Of a DNA stretch of 36,799 nt, positions 16,140 through 24,615 are shown one piece after another (the stretch's first letter is position 1; every line of letters starts with the position of its first letter). The notes beneath the pieces were generated by a model, which did no database searches, was not told where the DNA came from, and saw only the letters and a program-made list of their open reading frames with translations. Origin of the DNA: GW2011-AR18 sp038046085 (GTDB lineage Archaea; Nanobdellota; Nanobdellia; SCGC-AAA011-G17; GW2011-AR18); the NCBI GenBank assembly GCA_038046085.1, contig JBBSWW010000018.1, positions 1 to 36,799 of the forward strand, in the 5' to 3' direction. Position numbers and translations under genes: made by a program.

Positions 16140-18791
16140 CTATATTGGTTTTGTGAGTTCTATATTAGGATAATCTGTTCTTGTATAATAATTATAATCC
16201 TCTTCTGTTATTTTGATATCATCCGGATAATTGACTTTCCATATTTTTATAGGACCTATTAATCTTCCGTTGTAGAATGATAATGGTATCATGTTTGAAT
16301 CATCATATACTAAGCTGAAATATTTTGATTGTTGGTTTAAGATGTATAATCTTGCGAATAGACTGTTTCCTGTTTTTTTAGTTAATACAATTCCTGCACC
16401 TATTTGATTTACAGTATTATCACTATTTATTACAGGTATTATTCTTATGCATGAATCTAGTTTATAATCCTGGAATTCATAATATTTATCTAATAAGTAT
16501 ACACATCTTATAGGCAGATCATATCTCTGTCCCTGATATCCTAATACTGCAGTTGGCTGGTTTACTCCCTCTATTGACTTTCCATCTTGTGAGATTTTTA
16601 CTGGTATCATCATTGCAGCTATTCCTGATGCCCCTGCTGGAAGTACTTTTCCATCTATGATTAAGTCTTCATCAAGTGCCTGTCCGCCTGTATATGTTAA
16701 TAATGTATAATTTCTTCTTTCCTCTGTAAGTTGTTCATTTAAAAAGAAAGTACTGATATATGAATATCTATCTTTGTTCTCATCACTTCCTATTGATGAA
16801 TAAGCAGGATATTTTCCTATATCATCTGATATTGCAAGGAAATAACTTACATTATGTGTTTTAAGGAATTTCAGTGATTCATCATCTCTCTGTGCTGTAA
16901 GTACATATCTTGCTGTTAGGTAATTCCACCATCCGAAGAAATTTCCTCCATCTGTTACTGTTGCTCTCTGGAATCCTTCCTGTACCCAGTATCCGTAATC
17001 CCACCAATGTATGAATCCTGCATCTTTTGGTGTATTTTCTCTTGCCCATTTTCCTGCATGTTGCCATTGCTGATTATATCCTGGACCGCTATACATTGAC
17101 TGTCCTAAGCTTCTGTCATAATTAGCAGATACTATTCCAGGTATAAATGAGAAAGGACTGAATAATATTAATAATAATATGACTACTGCAGCGATTTTAT
17201 AATAATTCTCCTCCCTATTCCAGAAGAAATCAAATATCGCAACTATTAATACAGCAACTAATATTGATGTTATTGTTGAGAACTCAAATAAGAATCTTAT
17301 TGCAGATGTTGCAGGGAATATAAATACAATAAACCATACTATTACATAAGTATAATTCTTATCAATTTTTGAGATATTATCAAAGTCATTATGTTTTTTA
17401 TAATACATTGTTAGATATCCGATAGTTACAAATAAGAAGAAAAATAACAATGACCCAAAGAATAGGAACTTTGCTATTGTACTCTCACCATTTAAAAAAG
17501 AACTTGCTGAAAATCTTGAGAATATATAAGAGAATATGAATACAGCATATGCTATTGTTAATATTTTTGCTGATTTTAATGATTTGACTGCATAATAAAA
17601 TACGATTATTGAACCTATTATGAATGCATATACAAACCATGTTCCATAAGCACTAAACCAGTCAGTCACATATGGTGTTTTGTTTTCTGCTACTGTTTGT
17701 ACCCATCTTGTCACTGAAAATGATTTGAATAATGTCTGGCTTAATTCTGAAAATTTTGCTATTATGAATTTAGGACCTGCAATTATTAATGACAATATTA
17801 GTCCTATTACTAATGATATTATGAAACTTGTAATTCCTTCTGGAGTTTTTGATAAGATATTATGATATTTATCTCTATATTTTTTTAAGTAATCCCTCTT
17901 GAAAAGGAAATGATTTATTGTAGCCACTAATAATGCCATATAAGCTGTTCCTGTACTTACTGAAAAGAATAATACAAATAATGCAACTCTTGATTTTGCT
18001 TCAAGTATTATGCTTGATATTATTAGCCATGATAAAAATGAATAATAATCATGTCTTGTGAACTTGTTAAGGAATAACTCTATTATGCTGAATATTCCTA
18101 TTACAACAAATATGAAGCTTGATGATCCTGCTGTAAATAATGCTAATCCTGTTGTTATTCCTGCTATAGCGCCAAAGATTATATTATATTTTATCTTTTT
18201 TGACTGCCATGCTACAACATAGAAATAGAATGTCATGAATATGAGCATCATTCCTAGGATATCATGATCTGAACTTCCTGCCATGCTTCTGAACAAGAAT
18301 GCTGGTATTACATTTAATATCACAGCAGCAACTAATCCAACTCTGTAATTGAATAATCTTCTTAATAATAAAAATAGGAATACTGTTAATATTGCCATTG
18401 CTAGCACTGGATAGATATTATTTGCATATTCAAGTGTTATAGTATTAATGAATAGATGTAAGAATTTATAGAGGTAAGCCACAAAATATGATGTGAAGAT
18501 TCCAAGATTTGATATATCTGAGCCAAATGGATAACTTCTTAGGATATCTTTTGCATATAATGTTCCATGTTCTGCAATTTCTCTTGCATATCTTAAGAAG
18601 ATTGTTGAATCTAATTCTAATGAGATGTATTTTCCTGTTGTTACATCTTTTAATAATTCGAGATTTCTTGACCTTACATAGACACCTATATAGACTATTA
18701 TTGCTAATAAAAGATATTGTAAATAGTTAATATTTTTTTTCAGGAAATCCACTATATCTTCTTTCCTTTTAATTAAAACATTATTTTCCAT
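16140..18791 (-). CDS. aglB: Oligosaccharyltransferase AglB (STT3 family)
   Basis: Catalytic membrane enzyme transferring a lipid-linked glycan to Asn in N-X-S/T sequons on the outer face. All hallmark motifs are present in the 883-residue protein: the first-loop Asp61 (LELDS), the D175-H-D177 second acidic motif, a T-V-A-E369 (TIXE-type) motif in the long loop, and W596-W-D-Y-G-Y-W602 at the start of the C-terminal globular domain. About thirteen membrane segments precede residue 550. It begins 2 bp after the SpoIIM-like gene and is followed by GT-C and GT2 genes. Surface proteins in this window rich in sequons (2-2008) are plausible substrates. Confidence 0.97.
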   Translation of the reverse strand: MENNVLIKRKEDIVDFLKKNINYLQYLLLAIIVYIGVYVRSRNLELLKDVTTGKYISLELDSTIFLRYAREIAEHGTLYAKDILRSYPFGSDISNLGIFTSYFVAYLYKFLHLFINTITLEYANNIYPVLAMAILTVFLFLLLRRLFNYRVGLVAAVILNVIPAFLFRSMAGSSDHDILGMMLIFMTFYFYVVAWQSKKIKYNIIFGAIAGITTGLALFTAGSSSFIFVVIGIFSIIELFLNKFTRHDYYSFLSWLIISSIILEAKSRVALFVLFFSVSTGTAYMALLVATINHFLFKRDYLKKYRDKYHNILSKTPEGITSFIISLVIGLILSLIIAGPKFIIAKFSELSQTLFKSFSVTRWVQTVAENKTPYVTDWFSAYGTWFVYAFIIGSIIVFYYAVKSLKSAKILTIAYAVFIFSYIFSRFSASSFLNGESTIAKFLFFGSLLFFFLFVTIGYLTMYYKKHNDFDNISKIDKNYTYVIVWFIVFIFPATSAIRFLFEFSTITSILVAVLIVAIFDFFWNREENYYKIAAVVILLLILFSPFSFIPGIVSANYDRSLGQSMYSGPGYNQQWQHAGKWARENTPKDAGFIHWWDYGYWVQEGFQRATVTDGGNFFGWWNYLTARYVLTAQRDDESLKFLKTHNVSYFLAISDDIGKYPAYSSIGSDENKDRYSYISTFFLNEQLTEERRNYTLLTYTGGQALDEDLIIDGKVLPAGASGIAAMMIPVKISQDGKSIEGVNQPTAVLGYQGQRYDLPIRCVYLLDKYYEFQDYKLDSCIRIIPVINSDNTVNQIGAGIVLTKKTGNSLFARLYILNQQSKYFSLVYDDSNMIPLSFYNGRLIGPIKIWKVNYPDDIKITEEDYNYYTRTDYPNIELTKPI

Positions 18792-18793
18792 TC

Positions 18794-19645
18794 TTAGAAT
18801 ATTAAAGGCGTAACATAAACCTCTATTATTGCTCCTATGAATAATAATCCCAAAGCTATAACTATTAGGATTGATACATCTGTCAAAATTCTCTTATATT
18901 TAAGCATTCTGTAATTGCTATTGACTAATGCCATGGATATTATTCCTCCAGCAATTGCTCCTATGAAATATGCTCCTATCTCAAAGATTCCATGTATCAT
19001 GTATCTCATTATTCCTGCTACAAATAGATTTAGGTATATTGCTGATCTTGTCAATCCTACATACTGTGCATAATCTGCTAATGAATTCCTGAAATATGTT
19101 CCTATTGCTGCGCTTATGACTGAGGCATTCCATGCTAATATGAATATTGCTCCAGCTCCGAAGAAAAATGCAAATATTAAGCAGAATATTAATACACGTA
19201 TATTATTTCCAAGTATTGAGAAAAATGTATCAATGTTTACTGCATTTCCAGATACTACATTGCTGTTTATGTTCTCTATTGTCTTTATCTGTGAATTAAA
19301 TAATTGTGCAACTATATGGTCTGGCAATAATAAATAAAATAGTGAATATCCAACTACAAACCCTAAAAATAGATATATCAGGAATTTCACTGCTTTCATA
19401 TGTTCTTTCAATACCCATAATTCTTTTCTGTAACTCATATCTTCCTCTTCCTCATCTTTCAATGTGAAATACATAAGGGGCATTACCATTACTACTGTTA
19501 AGAAAACCATTACTAAGCTAGCTTCATTCTTGAATACCCATAAGCTGAACAATACTGATATTATAGAGAATCCTAATCCTATGAAAAATAGTTTTTGTGG
19601 ATATTTTTTTGCTTTTAACGGCGTTATCAGATCTTCAAAAACCAT
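18794..19645 (-). CDS. SpoIIM-like (DUF95) integral membrane protein
   Basis: 283 residues with about six membrane helices and the SpoIIM-family motif H-G-I-F-E-I-G-A-Y-F-I-G-A-I-A-G near 214-229, followed by a short cytoplasmic segment and a last helix. Bacterial SpoIIM takes part in engulfment, but archaeal relatives have unknown functions. It is first in the run with AglB (2 bp gap), so a role in envelope biogenesis or in helping membrane glycosylation is suggested by position only. A TTTATATA element (19667-19674) 26 bp before the ATG gives a leaderless start and should drive the whole operon. Confidence 0.85.
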   Translation of the reverse strand: MVFEDLITPLKAKKYPQKLFFIGLGFSIISVLFSLWVFKNEASLVMVFLTVVMVMPLMYFTLKDEEEEDMSYRKELWVLKEHMKAVKFLIYLFLGFVVGYSLFYLLLPDHIVAQLFNSQIKTIENINSNVVSGNAVNIDTFFSILGNNIRVLIFCLIFAFFFGAGAIFILAWNASVISAAIGTYFRNSLADYAQYVGLTRSAIYLNLFVAGIMRYMIHGIFEIGAYFIGAIAGGIISMALVNSNYRMLKYKRILTDVSILIVIALGLLFIGAIIEVYVTPLIF

Positions 19646-19739
19646 AATCTTCCATTCAGTTGTTCATTTATATATGTTTCCATGAAGATTAATATATTTA
19701 TCACAAAACTTATATATTATCTAATTTTAATTTGTTTAA

Positions 19740-19745
19740 GGTGAT
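19740..19745 (+). promoter_or_regulatory. Shine-Dalgarno GGTGAT deciding the Prs start
   Basis: GGTGAT abuts an ATG at 19746 with no spacer, which would be sterically unlikely, but lies 3 nt before the in-frame ATG at 19749. The second ATG also gives the family-typical start M-L-V-V-G. A TATA-like stretch near 19708-19716 implies a leader of about 10 nt. Confidence 0.55.
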
Positions 19746-19748
19746 ATG

Positions 19749-20615
19749 ATGTTAGTTGTTGGTTGTTCTAATTCAAGGGATTTGGCTAAGAATATTTCTA
19801 AGAATTTAAAATGCGATTATTCTGATTTGACTGTTAAGAACTTTCCTGATGGTGAATTATATCTAAAATTCGAAACTGAATTAAAAAATCAGGATGTTGT
19901 TCTTGTCCAGTCTTTGCATCCTTCTGATGAAGCTCTTCTAGAATTGATTTTTGCTGTTCATACAGCTAAAGACTTGGGAGCTAAGAAAGTTAGGGTTGTT
20001 ATTCCTTATTTAGCTTATATTAGGCAGGATAAAAGATTCAATCCTGGTGAATGCGTTTCAAGTAAGATTGTTGGTTCTCTTCTAAATGTTGCTGATGAGA
20101 TTATTACTGTTGATCCACATCTTCACAGGTTTAAATCTTTGAATGAAGTTTTCAAATGTAAAGCTATTAAATTATCTGCTAATGATTTAATCCAGGATTA
20201 TATTTCCAAGAACTTCAAGGATCCTGTCATTATTGGTCCTGATGCTGAAAGTTATCAGTGGGCTCAGAGTATTGCTAAAAAAATTAAAGCATCAGCTGCT
20301 ATTCTTGAAAAAGAGAGAGTTAATTCTTATGAAGTTCACGTTAAGTTAAACTCTGAAGTTAATGTAAGAGATAAGCAATTGATTATTATTGATGATATTA
20401 TATCTACTGGAAAAACAATTTTAGAAGCTATCAAGGTTGTTAAAAAGTTAAAGCCTAAATCTATCACTGTAATATCTATTCATGGTATCTTTGCTGATAA
20501 GTCTACTTTAGATTTCATTAGGGAATATTCAACATCTATTATCACTACTAATACAATTAAGAATCCCTATTCTAAGATTGACGTCTCTAAATTAATTTCT
20601 GATAGTTTGAAATAA
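19749..20615 (+). CDS. prs: Ribose-phosphate pyrophosphokinase (PRPP synthetase)
   Basis: Forms PRPP from ribose 5-phosphate and ATP for nucleotide synthesis and salvage. In the 288-residue product the family landmarks are visible: F-P-D-G-E (32-36), R-Q-D-K-R-F in the flexible ATP loop, V-D-P-H-L-H (121-126), the catalytic K188-E-R190, and the PRPP-binding loop D-D-I-I-S-T-G-K-T (215-223). Length fits archaeal (class III-like, shorter) enzymes of about 280-290. I chose the second of two tandem ATGs because of the GGTGAT spacing. It is transcribed divergently from the AglB operon. Confidence 0.96.
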   Translation: MLVVGCSNSRDLAKNISKNLKCDYSDLTVKNFPDGELYLKFETELKNQDVVLVQSLHPSDEALLELIFAVHTAKDLGAKKVRVVIPYLAYIRQDKRFNPGECVSSKIVGSLLNVADEIITVDPHLHRFKSLNEVFKCKAIKLSANDLIQDYISKNFKDPVIIGPDAESYQWAQSIAKKIKASAAILEKERVNSYEVHVKLNSEVNVRDKQLIIIDDIISTGKTILEAIKVVKKLKPKSITVISIHGIFADKSTLDFIREYSTSIITTNTIKNPYSKIDVSKLISDSLK

Positions 20616-20669
20616 GATAACTACAATTCTACCAAAATCCTTATAAACAAAAGACTATTCAATTAATTT

Positions 20670-20999
20670 ATGAGTGCAGAAATACTTGCTAAATTAAAAG
20701 AGTTGAAAAACGTTGCTTCTGAGACAGAATATCAATTAGACAAATCAGGTGTTAGTATTACAAATATTCAGAAAGAACAGTTATTCAATCATAATATTAA
20801 GAATTTAATCAATGCTATTGAAGGATTATTAAGGAATGAACCTGCAGAAAGACATTATTTAAGGTTACAGAAAGAATTCCCTGATTCTTATAATAACATC
20901 AAGAAATTAAAAGAGACCCCTCAGGGAAGAGTAACTCCTAATCTTGATAAGATTAAAGATATAATATCATTTTTCGAAGGCAAATATAGGGGAATATAA
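20670..20999 (+). CDS. Unknown 109-residue helical protein
   Basis: Soluble, highly charged, predicted almost all helix; heptad-like leucines in I-L-A-K-L-K-E-L-K-N and L-I-N-A-I-E-G-L-L-R. No recognised motif, signal or cysteine. TTATAAAC (20641-20648) is centred 26 bp before the ATG, giving a leaderless single-gene unit 54 bp after Prs. Function unknown. Confidence 0.65.
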   Translation: MSAEILAKLKELKNVASETEYQLDKSGVSITNIQKEQLFNHNIKNLINAIEGLLRNEPAERHYLRLQKEFPDSYNNIKKLKETPQGRVTPNLDKIKDIISFFEGKYRGI

Positions 21000-21046
21000 T
21001 TCTTTTCACAATAAACATTATAAATAGTATTATTTTTCTTTGCTGA

Positions 21047-21322
21047 ATGTTGCTTAAAGTTTTAGCTCTTGCAGATTTCATTGCTGTATTCTCTCTTGTA
21101 TTAGTGAACTATCTGCCTCATAATCTTGTTATCATCATGGGCATTTATTTAATTCTTAAAGGATTATTCTTCACTCTGATTGGCGGTAATTTTATTAGCA
21201 TGCTTGATTTTGCTTGCGGTATTTATCATGTCTTAGCTGTTTTTGGTTTTAGTTACTGGCTTATCACAACTATAGTAGCTGTTTATGTGTTACAGAAATC
21301 TTTTGTCAGTTTTATGAGTTAG
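21047..21322 (+). CDS. Small integral membrane protein
   Basis: 91 residues forming three or four hydrophobic segments (about 3-22, 26-46, 50-66, 69-88) with a conserved-looking I-Y-L-I-L-K-G-L-F-F and D-F-A-C-G-I-Y-H. This pattern resembles small archaeal four-helix membrane proteins of unknown role. ATTATAAATA near 21018-21027 is centred 25 bp before the ATG, so a leaderless transcript is likely. No function can be assigned. Confidence 0.65.
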   Translation: MLLKVLALADFIAVFSLVLVNYLPHNLVIIMGIYLILKGLFFTLIGGNFISMLDFACGIYHVLAVFGFSYWLITTIVAVYVLQKSFVSFMS

Positions 21323-21413
21323 GTTAACATATTCCAAATAAACATATTAAAATATTTAAAAAGTTAAGTTTTGTCATGAATATATTGAAATAGTTATCTC
21401 TTAATAAGATATT

Positions 21414-22430
21414 ATGGCAGATTTCAAGAAATTTCTAGCAGATAATAAGCCAATTATTTGGGAAGAGATAAAAAAATACCTTCCTACTAATGGTTTTAAT
21501 AATTTTACAGATGTTGTTAGTGAATATCCAAGAAGGCAGGGAAAATATGGTAGGGGTGGCCTTATCTTATTATCATGCGAAGCATTTAGCGGGGATTATA
21601 CTAAAGCTGTAAGAACAGCAGCAGCTATGCAGTTATCAGAAGATTGGCTTTTAATTCACGATGATATAATGGATGATTCAGAAGAGAGAAGAGGAAAACC
21701 AGCTCTTCATAGATTGCATGGGAATGAAATTGCTCTGAATGCTGGTGATTATCTTAATCTTCTTATGTGGAAAGTATTATTGGATAATAAAAAAGTTTTA
21801 GGAAATGAACTATCATTTAGAGTAATGGATGAGTTTGCAAGATTTTTAGACATAACATTAAGAGGGCAGCATAATGAATCTTTTGTTATTAATACTCTTA
21901 GTTTTGATGAACTTACAGATAAGATATTTGAAGATATAGCCTACGGAAAGTCAGCAGAGTACACTATAGCAGGTCCTTTAAGACTTGGAGCTATGATTGC
22001 TGGAGAGAGTGAAGACACATTATCTCATCTATCAGATGTTGGTATTCCTTTAGGCATTGGTTTCCAGATCAGGGATGATTTATTGAATATAACAGGCAAT
22101 GGTTCTGTTTATGGTAAAGAGATTGGCGGAGATATTTATGAGGGTAAAAGGACATTGTTGCTTATTCATTTGATTAATAATACTATTGACGAAGAACATG
22201 AAAAAGTCATTGATATAATGAAAAAGTCTAGGAAAGATAAGACAGTTGAAGAAGTTAATTATATTATTGATCTGATGAAAGAAAAAGGTTCTGTAACTTA
22301 TGCAGAAAAAAGAGCTCAGATTTACGCTGATGAAGCAAGAAGTAAATTCAATAGATATTTCCCTAATATCAAAAATAAAGAGATATTTGAAGCAGCCATT
22401 GATTTTTTTACTATGAAAAGGGATTTATAG
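21414..22430 (+). CDS. idsA: Geranylgeranyl/farnesyl diphosphate synthase
   Basis: Head-to-tail prenyl transferase that builds the C15/C20 isoprenoid diphosphates for archaeal ether lipids and dolichol. The 338-residue protein has the first Asp-rich motif D83-D-I-M-D87-D with R-R-G-K-P (92-96) and the second motif F-Q-I-R-D221-D222-L-L-N225. The last Asp of DDxxD is Asn, as is also known from eukaryotic GGPP synthases, so it should still be active. Product length cannot be set from sequence alone. The upstream region has TTTAAAA (near 21355) and a weaker TATATTGA (21381-21388); the latter is about 29 bp from the ATG. Its end overlaps the convergent fusion gene by 6 bp. Confidence 0.93.
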   Translation: MADFKKFLADNKPIIWEEIKKYLPTNGFNNFTDVVSEYPRRQGKYGRGGLILLSCEAFSGDYTKAVRTAAAMQLSEDWLLIHDDIMDDSEERRGKPALHRLHGNEIALNAGDYLNLLMWKVLLDNKKVLGNELSFRVMDEFARFLDITLRGQHNESFVINTLSFDELTDKIFEDIAYGKSAEYTIAGPLRLGAMIAGESEDTLSHLSDVGIPLGIGFQIRDDLLNITGNGSVYGKEIGGDIYEGKRTLLLIHLINNTIDEEHEKVIDIMKKSRKDKTVEEVNYIIDLMKEKGSVTYAEKRAQIYADEARSKFNRYFPNIKNKEIFEAAIDFFTMKRDL

Positions 22431-24563
22431 AACTATCAGATTATTTTTTTCAACAATCTCAACTTCTTTTATTTCATATATTCCTGTATTTTCACTATAC
22501 ATTTTCTTTTCTGCTTTTACTATTTTTATTTTTTTCTTGAACATTGGACAGTCTAATACAAAACTTTCTGCCTCTCCACCCTCAAAGGATATATTTATTC
22601 CGTATTTTTTATTTAGTTTTACTAGTTCATCTACATCTTCTAATGTTAATTTTCTTCCTAGCCAGTTCTCACCTAAACCTTCAGCCGCTATACTGCTAAC
22701 TATTATTTCAAATCCTTCATTCAATAATTCTCTGAATTCAGTTTCCTGTTTTTTATGCCATAATGGGGCAAAGACTTTTAATCCTAGTTCATCACAGATT
22801 TTTTCTATCCTGTCTCTCTGATAAGTTGAGAATAATGCTCCTGATACTATACCTCCGATTTTGTATTCATCTTTGGCTCTTGTTAAAGCAAGTCTTAAAT
22901 CTCTTAATTCATTCTCTTTCTCTCCCTCTGTCTCTTGCAATATTATTGGTATTCCCATTGCTTCAGCTTGTTCTTTTACATATTTTATATTTGGTGTATG
23001 GAACATGTATGAATCCTTATTTTTACTTATCATTGATATTAGACATTCTATTGAATAATTCTGCTTCTTCATTATTAACATTGCATAGCAGCTGTCTTTT
23101 CCTGAACTGAATAATGCTCCTAGTTTTAGATTTGATATATTATAATACTGTCTTAGATAATCAGATTTATTTTTATGATCCTTTGATAGTTTATCTATTG
23201 CTTTTAAGAAATTGCTTCCGTATTGTGCTGCTACTTTTTTCCTGTAAGCTATTTTTTTATTCAATCCCATCTCATTTGCTATATCTCTTAATATTGCTTT
23301 ATCATATTCTTTTGTCAGTTTATATTCTTCATTTATATTTAGTGCATAATCAACTAATGATTTATCTAAATATGGTACTCTTAATTCAACACTGTTGTAC
23401 ATTGTTATTACATCATCTCTATACAAGTCTTTTTCATAGATATGCATTAATCCTGATAAGCATTCTTTATTTAAATTTCCTGAATCTTTATATCTGTGGT
23501 ATCCTCCAAATAACTGGTCGCTTCCTGATCCAGATAATATTACTTTTACTCCATCCTCTCTTGCTTTTTTTGTCGCAAAATAAAATGGAAATGCCACACT
23601 TACTTTTGTCACATCTGTAGATTCTATTAAAGGAACTATTATTGGTAATGAGTTCTTTACATCTTCTAAATTTACTTTTACAATCTCTAATTCTAATCCT
23701 AGTTCTTCTGCTAATTCTTTTGCATATTCTAGATCTTTAGCTTCCTGCAAAGTTTTATCTTCCATTACAGCAATATAACATTTGAAATCGACTTCTAATT
23801 CTTTTAATATTATTGCTATGAAACTTGAATCTACACCTCCTGATAATAGTAATCCAAATTTTACATCAGGTATTCTTTTTGATATTGCATTTATCAGTAA
23901 TCCTTTCACTCTCTCTTTTATTTTTTCATATTCATCTTTATTCTCTCTTAATTTAAAGAATTCTCTTTGTATTCTTTCTATCTTGTCTTGTTTTATACTA
24001 TATTTTATTATTGTTCTTGGATTTAGTTCTTCTATGTCTGTATATCCTATTTTTTCTAATGCTTTTCTTTCTGATGCAAGTACAAAACCTTTATTTTTTG
24101 AGTACCATAATGGCTTTACACCGAATATATCTCTAAATAAATAAACATCATCATTTATCCAATAAACACATGCGTAATCCCCATCTAATTCTTCTATTTT
24201 TTTTATTCCATACTTATCTATTAATCTTAATATTAGTTCAGAATCATTTTCGCATTCTATTTCATATTGTTCAGCTAGTTCTTTCCAATTATATATTTCA
24301 GAATTTGCAGCTATTATTCCTTTTCCTTTTATTGGTTGTATTACATTATTTACAACTGCGTGCAGACAATGTCCTATGAAATTCTCTCCTATTACATCTG
24401 CAAGACATTCCTCATCATACAATTGAAGAGATTCAAGACTATAAACTTCTTCTCCATCAGTAAAGGCTTTACCATCCCTTCCCCTATAATCTATAGATTT
24501 TAATCCACTAACTGCTAGTTGCGCTGCATTGATATTATTGAATATTCCTATTATCCCGCACAT
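22425..24563 (-). CDS. Asparagine synthetase-like protein fused to Dph6-type ATP pyrophosphatase
   Basis: The 712-residue protein has three parts: an Ntn glutaminase domain (1 to about 180) with N-terminal nucleophile Cys2 in MCGIIG; an asparagine-synthetase ATP domain (about 210-465) with S241-G-G-V-D-S-S247, S-G-S-G-S-D-Q-L-F-G-G-Y and V-P-Y-L-D; and a complete diphthine-ammonia ligase-like domain (about 477-712) with S486-S-G-K-D-S491, Y-Q-R-D-R, A-P-L-W, W-L-G-R and E-G-G-E. Dph6 amidates diphthine on EF-2; a linked glutaminase could supply ammonia (inference). In the glutaminase domain NGEIYN is N-S-E-I-Y-N and the usual substrate-binding Arg looks replaced. Start 24563 is chosen over ATG 24581 because Cys must be residue 2 and a TATA box lies 26.5 bp upstream. 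Confidence 0.88.
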   Translation of the reverse strand: MCGIIGIFNNINAAQLAVSGLKSIDYRGRDGKAFTDGEEVYSLESLQLYDEECLADVIGENFIGHCLHAVVNNVIQPIKGKGIIAANSEIYNWKELAEQYEIECENDSELILRLIDKYGIKKIEELDGDYACVYWINDDVYLFRDIFGVKPLWYSKNKGFVLASERKALEKIGYTDIEELNPRTIIKYSIKQDKIERIQREFFKLRENKDEYEKIKERVKGLLINAISKRIPDVKFGLLLSGGVDSSFIAIILKELEVDFKCYIAVMEDKTLQEAKDLEYAKELAEELGLELEIVKVNLEDVKNSLPIIVPLIESTDVTKVSVAFPFYFATKKAREDGVKVILSGSGSDQLFGGYHRYKDSGNLNKECLSGLMHIYEKDLYRDDVITMYNSVELRVPYLDKSLVDYALNINEEYKLTKEYDKAILRDIANEMGLNKKIAYRKKVAAQYGSNFLKAIDKLSKDHKNKSDYLRQYYNISNLKLGALFSSGKDSCYAMLIMKKQNYSIECLISMISKNKDSYMFHTPNIKYVKEQAEAMGIPIILQETEGEKENELRDLRLALTRAKDEYKIGGIVSGALFSTYQRDRIEKICDELGLKVFAPLWHKKQETEFRELLNEGFEIIVSSIAAEGLGENWLGRKLTLEDVDELVKLNKKYGINISFEGGEAESFVLDCPMFKKKIKIVKAEKKMYSENTGIYEIKEVEIVEKNNLIVL

Positions 24564-24584
24564 AGATTTCAATACACACAAAAC

Positions 24585-24594
24585 ATTTATAAAT
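24585..24594. promoter_or_regulatory. Palindromic TATA box shared by two divergent leaderless genes
   Basis: ATTTATAAAT is a perfect 10-bp palindrome centred at 24589.5. The A of the minus-strand ATG (24563) and of the plus-strand ATG (24616) are each exactly 26.5 bp away. No second TATA-like element is placed correctly for either gene. Confidence 0.65.
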
Positions 24595-24615
24595 CATACA
24601 TCGGATATTTACTAT

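Noticed and set aside
22082..22096. Second Asp-rich motif of the prenyl synthase ends in Asn
   Set aside because: DDxxN occurs in eukaryotic GGPP synthases known to be active, so it is not evidence for an inactive enzyme.
24529..24615. N-terminal extension of the AI-2E gene
   Set aside because: It would lie upstream of the TATA box and inside the divergent gene, and it lacks family similarity.
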